DNA of 64,000 bases from Bacteroidetes bacterium UKL13-3 (lineage in GTDB: Bacteria > Bacteroidota > Bacteroidia > UKL13-3). Made by a program: the position numbers and the translations under genes. Location: the NCBI GenBank assembly GCA_001602415.1, contig CP012155.1:186001-250000 (forward strand), read 5' to 3'. Shown piece by piece: positions 42,095 to 54,800 of this stretch (position 1 is the stretch's first letter; the number at the start of each line of letters is the position of its first letter). The notes under the pieces are model-generated. The model did no database searches and was not told the DNA's origin. It saw only the letters and a program-made list of their open reading frames with translations.

Positions 42095-43837
42095 CTATGT
42101 GGTTACAGTTTTATGAGCTGAAGCTAATTTACTCTTGTGTTTACCGTAGGCAAAATAGATAATTAACCCAAATATCAGCCATATAATGAAGGCTGCCCAA
42201 TTGGTAAAATTTAGCTGCGCCATGAGGTAAAAATTAGTGACCATTCCTAATACGGGAATGGTTGAATATCTTTTCAAGAATGTAAGAATACTCAGTATTA
42301 CAAACAATAGCCAAAAAGCTACCAGCGACCAATTATTTGAATCTGTTAGGTTGAGGAAAATATTCTCATCATCAAACACAATGAAGCTAAATAACGAAAC
42401 CAAACACAATAACGGAACCAGTATACGTCCGTTAATGTAGGGAACGCGAAAACCAACATGAAATTCATTGCGGTGACTTTCCATTCGAATGACTCCAGCA
42501 TTTACAATTACAAAGGCAAACAACGTTCCGATGCTCGATAGGTCGGTTACTTCTTTTAGGTTTAAAAACAACGCGGGCACTGCAACAAATAAACCAGTGA
42601 TTAAGGTAGAGAATGCAGGTGTTTTAAATTTGGGATGAATGGTGCTAAATTTTTTGGGAAGTAAACCATCACGGCTCATGCTCATCCATATTCGTGGCTG
42701 GCCGTTTTGAAAAACGAGAAGCACGCTAGCCATTGCTACAACTGCACTCACAGCCACAATACTGCTCATCCATTTTACATGAATTAAATCAAATGCATGT
42801 GCTAATGGATCGCCAACTGCTAGTTCTTTGTAACTCACCAAACCTGTTAGCGTTAATGCAATTAAAATATATAGAACCGTGCAAATAGCAAGTGAAGCAA
42901 TCATGGCCTTGGGTAAATCACGCTTGGGGTCTTTACATTCTTCGGCAGTTGTGGCCAATGCATCAAAACCTATATATGCAAAGAATACGGAAGCTACTCC
43001 TTGCAAAACGCCTTTCATTCCGTTGGGCGAGAAAGGACTCCAGTTTTCGGGCTGCACATAAAACGCACCCACAATGATGACTAAAACAATTACAATCAAT
43101 TTGAGTGCTACAAAATAATTGCCAACGGTTTTTGTTTCGTGCACACCACGATAAATGAGTGCTGTAATAGCAAATACAATTCCGAGTGCGGGCAAATCAC
43201 AAATCAGTTTTATTCCAAACAGTTCGGGTGCTGTTTGCCAAGCTATTATTTGTTCTTGCAAATAATGGTTCATCTCGACTCCGCTCGATGAGCCGGATTG
43301 AGTGGATTGGTTAATAAGGTTGGATGCTTCTATGGAGCCATTTTTGGCACTTAAATAATCCATACACAAATACTCGGGAATATGCCAACCAATACCTTGC
43401 ATTAAGCCAGTAAAATAATCGCTCCACGAAATAGCTACTACAATATTTCCGATTGCATATTCTACAATTAATGCCCAGCCAATAATCCAAGCTATAATTT
43501 CACCAAATGAGGCATACGCATAGGTATAAGCACTACCCGAAATAGGAATGCTAGAGGCAAATTCGGCATAACTCATTGCAGAAAATGAACAGGCAAAAGC
43601 GATGAAAATAAACAGAAAAACAACAGCGGGTCCACCGGCTGCACTCGCATTGCCAATGGTACTAAAAATTCCGGCACCAATAATGGCAGCAATACCTAAG
43701 GAGGTGATATCGCGCAACGATAATGTTTTGTTCAGTTTGTGTTCGCTGAGCTGGTGAGCATCGGCTTCACCCTGAATTTGTGCAATGGTTTTTTTTCGAA
43801 AAAGAGAATTGCTCACAGGTTTTGATTTGAGAAGCAA
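42095..43837 (-). CDS. APC-family amino-acid permease (cationic amino-acid transporter type)
   Basis: The 580-residue inner-membrane protein has about 12-14 hydrophobic segments. It starts with the family's LSLRDITSLGIAAIIGAGIFSTIG ligand loop and later shows FFAYIGFDALATTAEECKDPKRDLP. It imports amino acids, probably with proton coupling. An unusually long polar loop at about residues 165-200 (SAKNGSIEASNLINQS...SGVEMNHYL) lies between membrane segments and is partly encoded by repeat-like DNA at 43271-43320. Confidence 0.92.
   Translation of the reverse strand: MLLKSKPVSNSLFRKKTIAQIQGEADAHQLSEHKLNKTLSLRDITSLGIAAIIGAGIFSTIGNASAAGGPAVVFLFIFIAFACSFSAMSYAEFASSIPISGSAYTYAYASFGEIIAWIIGWALIVEYAIGNIVVAISWSDYFTGLMQGIGWHIPEYLCMDYLSAKNGSIEASNLINQSTQSGSSSGVEMNHYLQEQIIAWQTAPELFGIKLICDLPALGIVFAITALIYRGVHETKTVGNYFVALKLIVIVLVIIVGAFYVQPENWSPFSPNGMKGVLQGVASVFFAYIGFDALATTAEECKDPKRDLPKAMIASLAICTVLYILIALTLTGLVSYKELAVGDPLAHAFDLIHVKWMSSIVAVSAVVAMASVLLVFQNGQPRIWMSMSRDGLLPKKFSTIHPKFKTPAFSTLITGLFVAVPALFLNLKEVTDLSSIGTLFAFVIVNAGVIRMESHRNEFHVGFRVPYINGRILVPLLCLVSLFSFIVFDDENIFLNLTDSNNWSLVAFWLLFVILSILTFLKRYSTIPVLGMVTNFYLMAQLNFTNWAAFIIWLIFGLIIYFAYGKHKSKLASAHKTVTT
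43271..43320. repeat. Repeat-derived insertion in the permease loop
   Basis: Plus strand CATCTCGACTCCGCTCGATG (43271-43290) is followed by a segment containing GATTGGTTAATA (43305-43316). The latter matches the hisS array at 13002-13013 and is followed by a similar GGTTG. It encodes NLINQSTQSGSSSGVEM in a periplasmic loop. Confidence 0.55.
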
Positions 43838-44011
43838 TATATAGTTTTTTCAAAATACTCGATACTGGATACTTGATGAGAGTGATGGAAGGCGGAGGAT
43901 AAACAAACGGTATTAACTATTGAAGTAGTTGTCGGTTCTGTATTTATTCACAAAGAAGTCTGTATGCAAGAGATGTATTAAGCCTTATGTTGTTTGAGTG
44001 ATAAAGTGGAT

Positions 44012-44173
44012 TTACTTAATGAACGAATCAACTTTATCAACTGTAACAGGTTTAGCGCATCCACAATTACCGGTTTCGCATGCATTACCCTTTGCACTTT
44101 TATAGATGCTTCGGGCAACATACACAATTGCAGCTATAAGAATCAGTGTTACGATGGCGACTTGAATATCCAT
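44012..44173 (-). CDS. FeoB-associated Cys-rich membrane protein
   Basis: A 53-residue frame starts with ATG at 44173. One membrane helix covers residues 3-20 (IQVAIVTLILIAAIVYVA). A basic turn (RSIYKSAKG) and a cysteine cluster NACETGNCGC (Cys32, 37, 39) follow. This is the layout of the FeoB-associated Cys-rich membrane protein family. Those proteins usually lie beside feoB, a ferrous-iron transporter; none is in this window. It stands alone between the permease and the metH fragment. Confidence 0.8.
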   Translation of the reverse strand: MDIQVAIVTLILIAAIVYVARSIYKSAKGNACETGNCGCAKPVTVDKVDSFIK

Positions 44174-44263
44174 TTGTGGTTGTTGAGTTATTTATTACTA
44201 TTTATTGTTGGATGTTTCGTTCTTCCTTAAAGCGAAGCGAAGGTTTCGAATAGTTGAATTTCT

Positions 44264-44309
44264 TTGCCTACTGTCTCCCGATAGCTATCGGGATCTTTTT
44301 TGCCTACTT
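44264..44309. repeat. Palindromic mini-element with 10-base direct repeats
   Basis: A perfect 18-base palindrome TCCCGATAGCTATCGGGA (44277-44294) sits in a 26-base segment. That segment is flanked by identical TTTGCCTACT at 44264-44273 and 44300-44309, in the same orientation. The pattern resembles an insertion with target duplication. It lies 7 bases after the metH stop, so it could also affect transcript ends. Confidence 0.7.
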
Positions 44310-44316
44310 ATTTTCA

Positions 44317-45321
44317 CTAATTACTCATAGCCATGTGCAACTTTCTTGGTTCATACTTCGCTGCCATGTCGGCAATAGCTTTAATATGATCAGGTGTGGT
44401 TCCGCAGCATCCCCCGAGTATGTTCACCAATCCTTCTTTGCAAAACTCTTCCACTTGTTTCATCATCGCATTCGGACTTTGGTCATACTGTCCCATTTCG
44501 TTTGGTAAGCCAGCATTAGGGTATGCACTTACAAAGAAATTTGATTTTGAAGCCAATACTTGTAAGTAGGGGCGAAGAGCCTCGGCACCCAATGCACAAT
44601 TTAAACCAATACTAAGTAATGGAATATGCTCCATTGAGATCAGAAATGCCTCTGTTGTTTGTCCTGATAAAGTTCTACCCGATGCATCAGTAATCGTTCC
44701 CGAAATCATGATGGGATATTTTTTACCCATTTCATCAAACAATTCCTGAGCCGCATACAAAGCAGCTTTTGCATTTAAGGTATCAATAATGGTTTCGAAC
44801 AAGAGTATATCTACACCACCCTCAATGAGAGCTTTGCATTGTTGTTTGAATGCAACCACTAATTCATCAAAAGTAATACCTCTAAAACCTGGATCATTTA
44901 CATCAGGCGAAATGGAAGCTGTTTTATTTGTTGGTCCCATAGAGCCAGCTACAAAACGTGGCTTGTCGGGATTTTTAGCCGTATACTCATCGGCAACTTC
45001 ACGTGCAATTTTTGCCGATTGAAAATTGATTTCATACACCCAATCTTCCAACCCGTAATCGGCTTGTGCAATGGTGGTTCCACTAAAGGTATTTGTTTCT
45101 ATAATATCTGCACCCGCATCAAAATATTGAGCATGTATGGCTTTAATGATTTCAGGGCGTGTGATAGATAATAAATCGTTGTTTCCTTTTAAGGGTTTAG
45201 GATGGTTTTTAAGCTGCTCATTTCTGAAATCGTTTTCATCCAACTGGTAGCGTTGTATCATAGTGCCCATTGCACCATCTAATATTAAAATGCGTTTGTG
45301 AAGTTGATCTGTTATTAACAT
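44317..45321 (-). CDS. metH: Homocysteine S-methyltransferase domain of methionine synthase (split MetH)
   Basis: The 334-residue protein covers only the N-terminal module of Met[16 protein letters not shown] at the start and zinc-binding cysteines in GLNCALGA and [12 protein letters not shown]. It transfers a methyl group to homocysteine. The folate-, cobalamin- and activation domains are missing. Split MetH genes are known in Bacteroidota with the second part adjacent; here no such part follows. It may be encoded elsewhere, or this is a stand-alone methyltransferase using another donor. Confidence 0.85.
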   Translation of the reverse strand: MLITDQLHKRILILDGAMGTMIQRYQLDENDFRNEQLKNHPKPLKGNNDLLSITRPEIIKAIHAQYFDAGADIIETNTFSGTTIAQADYGLEDWVYEINFQSAKIAREVADEYTAKNPDKPRFVAGSMGPTNKTASISPDVNDPGFRGITFDELVVAFKQQCKALIEGGVDILLFETIIDTLNAKAALYAAQELFDEMGKKYPIMISGTITDASGRTLSGQTTEAFLISMEHIPLLSIGLNCALGAEALRPYLQVLASKSNFFVSAYPNAGLPNEMGQYDQSPNAMMKQVEEFCKEGLVNILGGCCGTTPDHIKAIADMAAKYEPRKLHMAMSN

Positions 45322-45860
45322 GCTTTAACTTTTATAAATAAAATTCAAATTTAGGTAAATTACGCATTGGGCGGACTGCCAATTTTAGCTCGTTGCTAAT
45401 TTTGTTCTTTTTTTGGTACAATGCAATATGCTAAATTTCCAAAATTGCAATCAAATATTGTTTTAGTGCCTTATACATTTGTTATAACTTGAGGCATAAA
45501 GGATATTGCAAGAGTATGGAGTTCTGCGTATTGTTTTTAATAACTATAGTGTTTTTGAAAAAAAGGTCATTTTTTTAGCAAAAATTTGTTTTTAAGAAAA
45601 AATTAATAATTTAGTAAATTCAAAAATGTATAAAAATCAAATGATACATGTCACTTGGCAAACACATTTTGATGTAGTTAGATACGAAATTTAATAGTAA
45701 TTAAACACCATATGATGAAAAGAACTAAATACTTAATTGACGGTTGTCATCTCCCGGAAAACACAGCATATAGGTATAGGCATGATGTTGATTAGGTAGC
45801 ATGAGAAGCTATCTTAAGAGTCTTTTTTAACACAAAAACAAAACTAAAAACTAAATATAT
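45322..45860. other. Intergenic region upstream of the giant surface-protein gene
   Basis: These 539 AT-rich bases separate metH and the divergent giant gene and must contain both promoters. A TAATTTTG (45397-45404, plus strand) fits the -7 consensus, but no well-spaced upstream TTG was found. A 27-codon open frame at 45712-45795 (MMKRTKYLIDG) is present, but nothing supports its translation. Confidence 0.4.
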
Positions 45861-48800
45861 ATGAATCGAACATTTACAACGCTTGGCAAATTGCCGAACA
45901 CATTCACAAGGGCATTAACGCTACTACTCGTGAGCGCAATCATGTCACTATCGTCCCTTTATGGACAAACATACCTTTCGCAAGATTTTGAATCGGCATG
46001 GGTTGGTAATAACCCTTCTGCACCCGGAGCGGGTTCCATTCCTGCCGGGCAAAATTGGACACAAAACAGAACCCAGCTTGTAAATAACGGAACACCAAGG
46101 GCACTAACTGATGGTAGCGGTGGGGTAGACGTTGACTGGGTCACGTCAACTTGGGATGCCAACCTAAATAGGTGGTCGTCATTTTCATATACAGCTGGCA
46201 ATTTTGGGCCTGCAGGTGCTCCAATTGGTGCTGCTTCTGGGAATAGCGCTATGATGATTGATGATGGGAATTGGGGAGGTTTACAGTCATCTCGGAGAGT
46301 TGAATCTCCAATCATTAATTTAACTACGAGTACTTCACCATACTTGCGTTTTGCTTTTCATTATCCTGTAACCAACACAAACACCAATTTTAGAGCGGTA
46401 ATTTCAACAGATGGAGGAACTACATGGAGAACACTAAGCCAAATTATTTCAGGTGGAGAGTTTCTTGGTGCGATGATAAGCGCAAGCCCATGGCAACGTA
46501 TCGCCATCCCCATTCATTCATCATTAAGAACTGCTAATGTAAAAATAGGCTTAGAAGCAGTAGGTACTTATGGACTTGGAACTCCATGTCTTTGGATTGA
46601 TGCCTTAACTGTTCAGGAGTTCACTCCTGTTACCATCACTTCTGCTGGTTCGGGTTATTGGAGTAGTCCATCAACCTGGGTTGGAGGTGTTGCACCAACA
46701 TGTGAAAACAATGTGGTGATTGCTGCAGGACATAGAGTAACCTATGATTACAATATGACACGCGCACAAAATATTACGGTTGCAGGTACATTAACTGGTA
46801 ATAATGCTATTAGTACAGCAATGCAAATTTTTGGTGATTTAACTGTAAACTCCGGAGGGTTGTATAATTCTTTTTGCGCTAACGGACTAGCTGCAGTTAG
46901 AACGTATTTAGGTGGTAATTTAGTAAACAATGGTACGGTAGATTTGTCAAGATCCGCAGGATTGTTGGCTTGGTTTGGTAGTAAACCTTCGGCATATAGT
47001 GGAACAGGGACTTTGGCCAACGGATTTATTGCCAATGTATCGCACGCAAATTCGGGTGGCGTTACCTACAATGCTCCAGTAGAAGTAAGGAATACCTGTG
47101 GATTGTATACCGGAACAGTAAACCCTAATGGTAATTTAACGTTGGGTAATGTAAATTTTGTAACCGCTCAAATCATTGAACGTAGTCAAGGCTCGTTTAC
47201 AGCCGCACCCATTTATGGAGCAAATGTGGTTAGATCTGTTACCTACACAACCACAAATTTTGAGGTTTTGCCGGCTAATGGATTAACCCTCACAACAGGA
47301 TTTGAAATCCCAACAGTTTCGGGAGCTCGTTTATTAAATGGTACCTTAAGTATGAACACCTATTATAATGTACAGTTAGGCTTTCCAATGACAGTAGGAA
47401 CAGGTGATATTAACAATACGGGTGGATTAACACTCTCAAGAGGGATTTTGATTTCGAGTCAAGCCAATATGCTTACCATCAATTTGCCTCCAGGTACCGG
47501 TATATCAACAGGTTCCGCACCTAGTACTGCCTCACCATCAACAACAGCAGGTTCTTATGTAACGGCTCCTTTTAGGGTTCAAATGCCCTTTAGCGGAACT
47601 ACTGCTAGAGCATTCCCGCTTGGTGTGGGAACTCAAACCAATGATTTAACGGGTATACCAACTAAGAATGTATTACTTAATTTTTCAATCTCTCCAGGAA
47701 CAACTCCTTGGCAAGGTCAATTGGTAACAGTAAATGTATACGGTTCGCCTTCAGGAAAGGGTAACGCTCCGATTAATGCCGTAATGGGTAAACGTACTTT
47801 TGGACTTACCTATAATGGTGGTCCAACGCTACCAACCACAGCAACACTTACGTTAAATGCTGTATTGGATGACGGTTTATTTAACAACGCAGGAGATTTA
47901 TTAATTGCACAAGGAAGCTCCCTCAATGGACCATGGACATCACGCATGGTAAATGGAACAGGAACGGGTATTATAACGGGTACATCGAGTAGAACAACAA
48001 CGATAGCCTTAAGTACTGATTCGTTGTTTTGCTGGGCAACTTCAGGTCCTACTGGTAAATTATGGGTAGGTGGAGCAACCGGTAACTGGGGTGTGGCTGG
48101 CAATTGGATCCCAAGTGGCGTGCCAACAGCAACAGATAATGTTAGAATAAACAGCGCATCCGTAACTTTAGCAGGTGGCACACCTCCGTATGCTTGTAAT
48201 AATTTGTATATAGATGTACCTTCAACTTTGACTGCAAGTGCCAATACATTAAATGTAAATGGTTTGGCTTTTGTAAATGGAAATTTAACCGTTTCGGGCG
48301 GTACTGTTAATGTTAATGGCGTGCCAAGTAATATTACTACGAGTTTAGTTATTGCACAAACAGGGCAACTAAATATAAGCTCAGGAACGGTAAATGTAGC
48401 CGCTACTAGCGGTGATAACAATCGTTTTATGAGTGGTGCTGGTACCTTAAACCTAACAGGAACGGGAATACTCAATGTAAATGGCGGTTTAGCGCTTAAT
48501 GCAGGTGTATTTAACATGAACGGTACTTCTCAATTAAATATGAATCCACAAGGAACAGGGTTAAACTTGGTTTCGAACTCGGTGTTAAATATTGGCATAA
48601 GTGTATTTGTAAATGCAACTGGCGGAACCATCACAATGGTGAACCCGAGTGCGAATAATCCCTCAGGAACCAATGATGTGTTTATCGGTGGTATTATTGA
48701 TTACAATAATAAAAATTTCACGGGTTCAACCCTTCGTTTTGGCAATGGAACAGCAAACGCATCTGCCACAATCAGTGCAGGTGGCTTTCAAGCAAGTTTT

Positions 48801-51800
48801 GGGTCATTCCCAACTATGCGAATGGGTAATTTGGTTATCAATAACCCTTCAGGCATAACACGCGAGGTAAGACTTACTACATCAGCAGTGTTCAATAATG
48901 TTACCATTACAGCCGGAGCATTAAACTTAAATGGATTTACGTTGAATGTGAATGGAAACATCGTGAATGATGGAACAATCAATACAAACACATCAGCAGC
49001 ATCCACCATTCATTTTACCGGTAGTGTTGCGCAAACGTTGAGTGGAAAGGGAAATTATACAGGCAACGTTATCAGAAATTTAATTGTAACTAATTTTGGA
49101 GGAGGTGTGAATTTAAACCAAAATGTTACGGTTACCAATCAGCTTACCTTAAATGGAGGTAACCTTACAGGAACAGGAACATTAACATTGGGTAATAGCG
49201 CCATTTCCAACACTTTAGCTATCAACAGAAATGGTGGAACCTTGGGTTTAACCCCAGTATGGAATATTGCTAATCCCAATCTTGTAAGTGTAAATTTGGC
49301 TTATAACACTCCATCTCTTTCGCCAATTAGCTACGAATATCCATTGATTCCATCTGTGGCTTACGTGGCAGGTAATGAATTACCAGTAACAGATACATTG
49401 AATACGTTAACGATTAATGCTCAATTTGGGGTAACGTTTAACAGATCAGTATGGTCAAGGGCGGCAAGTCCATTAACTTTAACAAATGGTATTGCAACCT
49501 TTAGTGGAGTAAATGCATTTAATGCTACTTTAATAACAGCTACCCTTCCAGCACCAGCAGTTACGGCTGCATCATGGGTAAATGGAACAGTGAGTGTTAA
49601 TATTAATACGGCAACCAATATTAGCCGCTCGTTTCCTGTTGGAGGCTCAACAGCCGGTTCTGCGCGTACGTTCACTATCAACAATATGCAAAATGGAGGA
49701 GCGGGAATCACAACAATTTCAGTAACTCCGGTTACAGGTGTGGGTAATACACCGGGAGCAGGATTAACTGCAGTTTCAACAACTCGTGCATTTAATGCTC
49801 AGGTTTCAGGCTTTGCCTTAACAGCAGTTGGTACTGTTGCTATTAATTATGGATTAGATGATAATCTTACAACCAACACTGCTCTTGTTTTGGCGGAGAG
49901 TAGAATTGCATACAGTGCAACTGCACCTCCAACATCTTTCTCATCTTTAAGAGCGGCAGCAAATACGGTTGCAGGTTCTGTAACTTCAGATGCTCCAGTT
50001 ACTACCACGTTAGGATTTTTCAATTTGGGATTATCAACTGGAACAACAACTGTGGTGTATACCGGACCGAATAATGGTAGCTGGAATACTCCTACTAACT
50101 GGGATGGTGGAGCCCTTCCAACTGCTTCTAATGATGTAAGAATAGATGGTAACCTTACCGTTAATATTCCTTCCGGATCAACAGCTAATGCAAGAAGTTT
50201 AATTGTTAATAGGGGTTCAACGCTAAACGACAGTGCCAGTACATTTACGGTAGATAGTAACCTAATTGTTAATGGTACCTTAAATATTCGTGCCGGCAAT
50301 ATGTTGGTTGGTGGTGTATTTAGTGCCACCCCTAATCATATTGATATGGGTGCATTTGCTACCATTAACCTCTCTGGTGGAATGTTAACATTGGGTAATG
50401 TTGGTGGTTGGGCCAACAGGAAGATGCGTGTTGTTAACAACTTTAATATGACCGGTGGTAATTTTAATTTGTATGGTCAGATAACATTTGCCGCCAACGC
50501 TAATCCTACAGTAGTTAATCCTCCATTATGGACTAACTTTACTATGACCTCAGGTAACTTTAATATTTATCAGCAAGGTACTATTAACCTGGGAGCTGTA
50601 ACAGCTTTTAATGCCAGTGTTAATGCAAATTTATATTTGAACGGAGGGACAATTACAATTGTAGATCCAAATGTGAATGCCACAACTGATATTAACATTG
50701 CAAACAATGGAACAAGGGTTATCACTGGAACTACACTGGCATTTGGCGATGGCGTTTCTAGCTTAGCTGGTAATGCCACTAACCTAGGATTTTCAATAAA
50801 TATTGCTGTTCCATTTGGTAATGTAGTAGTAAACAACCCTGCTGGAACCAATCGTATTGTAAGGTTAGCTGCAGCAGCAACCTTTAATAATTTAACAGTT
50901 ACAGCAGGTACATTTAATAGCAATGCATTAGGTGTGACTTTACTTGGTAATATTGTGAACAATGGAACGCTTAATTTTGATAACACCTCAATCGTAAGTT
51001 TTATCGGAACATCACCGCAAACGGTAAGTGGAACAGGTTCGTTAACCAATAACAGGATTGCTACCTTAACAATATCCAACAGTTCAGATGCAACACCAGG
51101 AGTTGAATTCAATGTGAATGCTACTGTAACCAATGCGTTAAATTTAAGATTAGGCCGCTTGGGCGGTACAGGAACGCTTACTCTTGGTAATTCGGTTGCT
51201 TCAACGGCTTTCACTTTAACAAGAACAACAGGTTCTTTGATTGTTGCACCAACTTTTAACTTTACAGGAGTAACAACAACATATGCATACAATGCACCAA
51301 CCCCGGCAGCATTGGTTATTACTACAGGACTTGAACTACCAGCAGCTGTGAATACGTTAACTTTTAGCAATGCAGGTATCGCATTAGGTTCAACAGCATT
51401 TATTGTGGGAAGTCCAGTTACGGTAAACACCACGCTAAATTTATCTGGTGGAATTGTGCAAACTACTGCAACCAACCTAATCACTTTAGCTACTACTGTT
51501 ACCACACCACCAGCAGGTGGAATCAATGCATTTATCAATGGACCATTGGCTATTCAGCTCAATACGGGTACGAATACATCAAGAACATTTGCATTGGGTA
51601 AAGGAACTCAATACAGACCGTTAACTATTGATGCTTTCCACTCGAATACAACATTGCAAACCTACACTGCAGAAGTTATTACAGGGTCTACTACGGGATC
51701 TCCTTTAGCACCTTTGAACGCATTAACGAGTGCTCGTTACTGGAAGGTACTCAATACTTCATCTATCTTCAGTACCACTACACCAACAATCGCAATTACA

Positions 51801-54800
51801 ACCGGTGCAGATGATAATATAGGAATGCCATACTTAGCTAGGGTATCTCAAGGAAACTTTGGTAGTTCGTTTGCCTCAAGAGGCGGATCTGCAACTGGAT
51901 TTGTAGTAACTTCCGCTCTAGCGTTTACTGGTGATAGTATCTTTACTATTGGTACCGAAGACGCATCCTTGCCAATTATTTGGACGGGTGGTGCAGGTAC
52001 GAGCAATTGGGGCGATGCCCTAAATTGGAGCAATAACGCAGTGCCTACTTCTTCTAATATTGTGAATGTAGCAGCAACAATTGCTCCGGTTGGAGCATTC
52101 CCAACCACTATTAATGTGAATGTACCAACAGCTAACGTTGGAACGTTGATTGTTGGTCCAAATATTGTTTTGGACATGAGAAATTCAACCTTTAATGTTT
52201 CAAATAAATATACGCAGATTACTGGTGCAGGAACTGTTTTTGCCAATGGCGCTACCATCAATATGCTAGGAGGCGACTCTTTCTTGGTTGCTGGTGGTAT
52301 ATTCAATGGTGGAAACAGTACATTGAACTTTAGTTCTAGTTCACTTCAATACATCAGACCAACTGCAGGAACATTCACCTTCTTCAACATGAATTTAACC
52401 AATGGAGATAAGAATTTCTTTGCAGGTTCTATCTATACTATTGGCGGAAATCTTACAACAGATGCTACAAGTACCATAAGCTTATCAGCAGCTACGAACA
52501 CAACATTTAACGTTGGTGCTAGCTTTACCAATAATGCAACAGGTGCAGGAACAAATGTTGCAAATGTGATCGTAAATATGAATGGATTACAATCTGTGAT
52601 TAACTCACCGAATGCACTTTCAACACCATCTATCACAGTTGCAAATGGCTTCTTAACTTCATTAGCATCTCCAATTACCTTTAATACAGGTAGAACGTTT
52701 ACCGTAAATGGAAGATTAAATGCGGGTAATAACTTGGTTAATGGTACTGGTACATTTCTTTTAGAAAATACAGGGACACTAGGAACAACTCAAGCTACTG
52801 GTGGTTTAGCCGCAACCATAGATCCAGGTTTAACAAGAACCTACACCTTAGGATGCCAAATAGATTACAATGCAAATGGTGCACAAGTGATTGATGCACT
52901 TTCGCATAATACCAATTGTGGTATTCGTGTTTCTAATGTTGGAACCAAAACCTTGAATGGTAATTTAACGATAGCTACAACTGGAGGCGATATTCAAAGA
53001 GGAGCCATTTATGCTCAAAATCCTGCAGTTTTTGCCGATGGCGGTTTTGTAACAACCATAACTGGTTTAACTTCCCCATCAGTGAATGTTGAAAAAGGTG
53101 CTGGATACCTATCTAGCGCTGGAGGAGGATTAACATTTGGTCCAACAGCATCAACTGGTTCTATTATTCGTGTTCCAGACGAAACCAATATAGGTAACTT
53201 AGAGTTAAATATGACTACTGTTTCAAACACAGTAAACTTGCAATCTTCTGAGCCTTTATTGGTTTCAAACATTACCGTAAATAACTTAAATGTTGGTGTT
53301 ACAACACCTGCAAATGGTGGAGAATTAAATGTTAGCAATGGAGGTACTATTACCCCGCTATTGATTACAGGTAACTACACAATTGGCAATACTGGCGCCA
53401 CAGCAACAGGAACAATTAATGGAACGGCAAACATTTATACCAATATTACTTTAAATGGTAACTTTAGCAGTGCCAATACCAATGCTACACAAACCATTAT
53501 TGGTAATACTGGATTTAATACCTTAATTATGAATGGAACACCTGGTCAAAGCTTTGTATTCTCAGGTGCAGCTGCTGTGAGTTATTTAGCAGCTCCGGGA
53601 GCTCAAGGAACAACAGGTTCGTCAATTATTAGAATCAACAATCCGGCAAACGTAACTTTTGGAGATGGTGTCATTCGTACCTACACTAACCTTGGCGTTA
53701 TTGAATTAACGGGTAATGGTACAGTTGCTCCTACCGGCTCAACTACATTTGCTTATAGCAATGTTTCAGGTACTCTTAGGTATGCTAATTCAGCACCTAT
53801 TACCACTACTGATGCTGAATATCCTGCAACCAATTCACCATTCAATTTACAGATTTTTGCTACTGGAGCAGGAAGTGTAACACTACATGCTCCTCGAGTT
53901 GTGAATGGAACATTGTTCTTACAATCTGGATTGGTAAACACAACTTCAACCAACAGGTTGTCTCTTGGTTCATCAAATTCAATAGCTGGAACATTGGCTA
54001 GAACTGCTGGTTGGGTTAACGGTCCTTTAACAAGATGGGTTTCAAATGCAATTGGTTTAAGAGATTGGACAGTTGGAACAGCTACATTGTTTAGACCAGC
54101 TTCTATTACCTTTAATACTGCTCCTTCTGTAGGAGGATATGTTACAGCTACCTATGTGGATGGGGTGAATAGCACTCCTTTGGTTCCAACATTAACAGAT
54201 GTAATTACACTTGATACCAGAAGTAATGCTTACTGGCAAATAGATACATTACCTGCTGGTATTGGTGCATCAAATTATAATATTTCATTGAATACAAGTT
54301 TATTTAATGGAATAACTGATCCTGCTTCGGTAAGATTGATTCGCTCGGATGATGCTGGATCTACATTTAATGTAACAGGAACTCATTTTGATGGCGCAAT
54401 CGGATATTACAACCGAAATGTCGTAACGAATGGTTTTGGCAGATATTACCTTGGTGCGAATGCAACCACTAATCCTTTACCTGTTAATTTAGTAAGTCTT
54501 ACCGCCACTGTGAATGAAGAAGATGTAGTTGTGTCGTGGAGAACTGCTTCGGAAACAGATAACAAAGGATTTGAAGTAGAGCGCTCAGCTGATGGTCGCA
54601 CGTTCGAATTTGCTGGATTTGTAGAAGGAGTTGGTAACAGCAATATTGCTACAGATTATGCATTAACTGACGAGCAAGCGTTTGCTAAAACAAATAGTGC
54701 AGTATTGTACTATCGCTTAAAACAAATTGATTTTGATGGTACCGTTAATTACTCAAAAGTGATTAAAGTATCGAAAGAAAGTGATAATGTAAATGCATTA

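Noticed and set aside
43994-44230. Plus-strand 78-codon open frame
   Set aside because: It is the antisense of the FeoB-associated-type gene at 44012-44173, whose helix-plus-cysteine layout is far more convincing.
45712-45795. 27-codon open frame MMKRTKYLIDG... upstream of the giant gene
   Set aside because: No conservation can be judged, no spacing suggests coupling to the downstream start, and AT-rich DNA yields such frames by chance.
50570-51538. Long minus-strand open frame (322 codons) inside the first giant gene, and similar ones at 47810-48517 and elsewhere
   Set aside because: Their Val/Pro/Leu-rich translations are the antisense of Asn/Thr/Gly/Ala-rich repeats, with no recognisable domain or leader. 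The plus-strand frame is continuous and ends in a T9SS signal.
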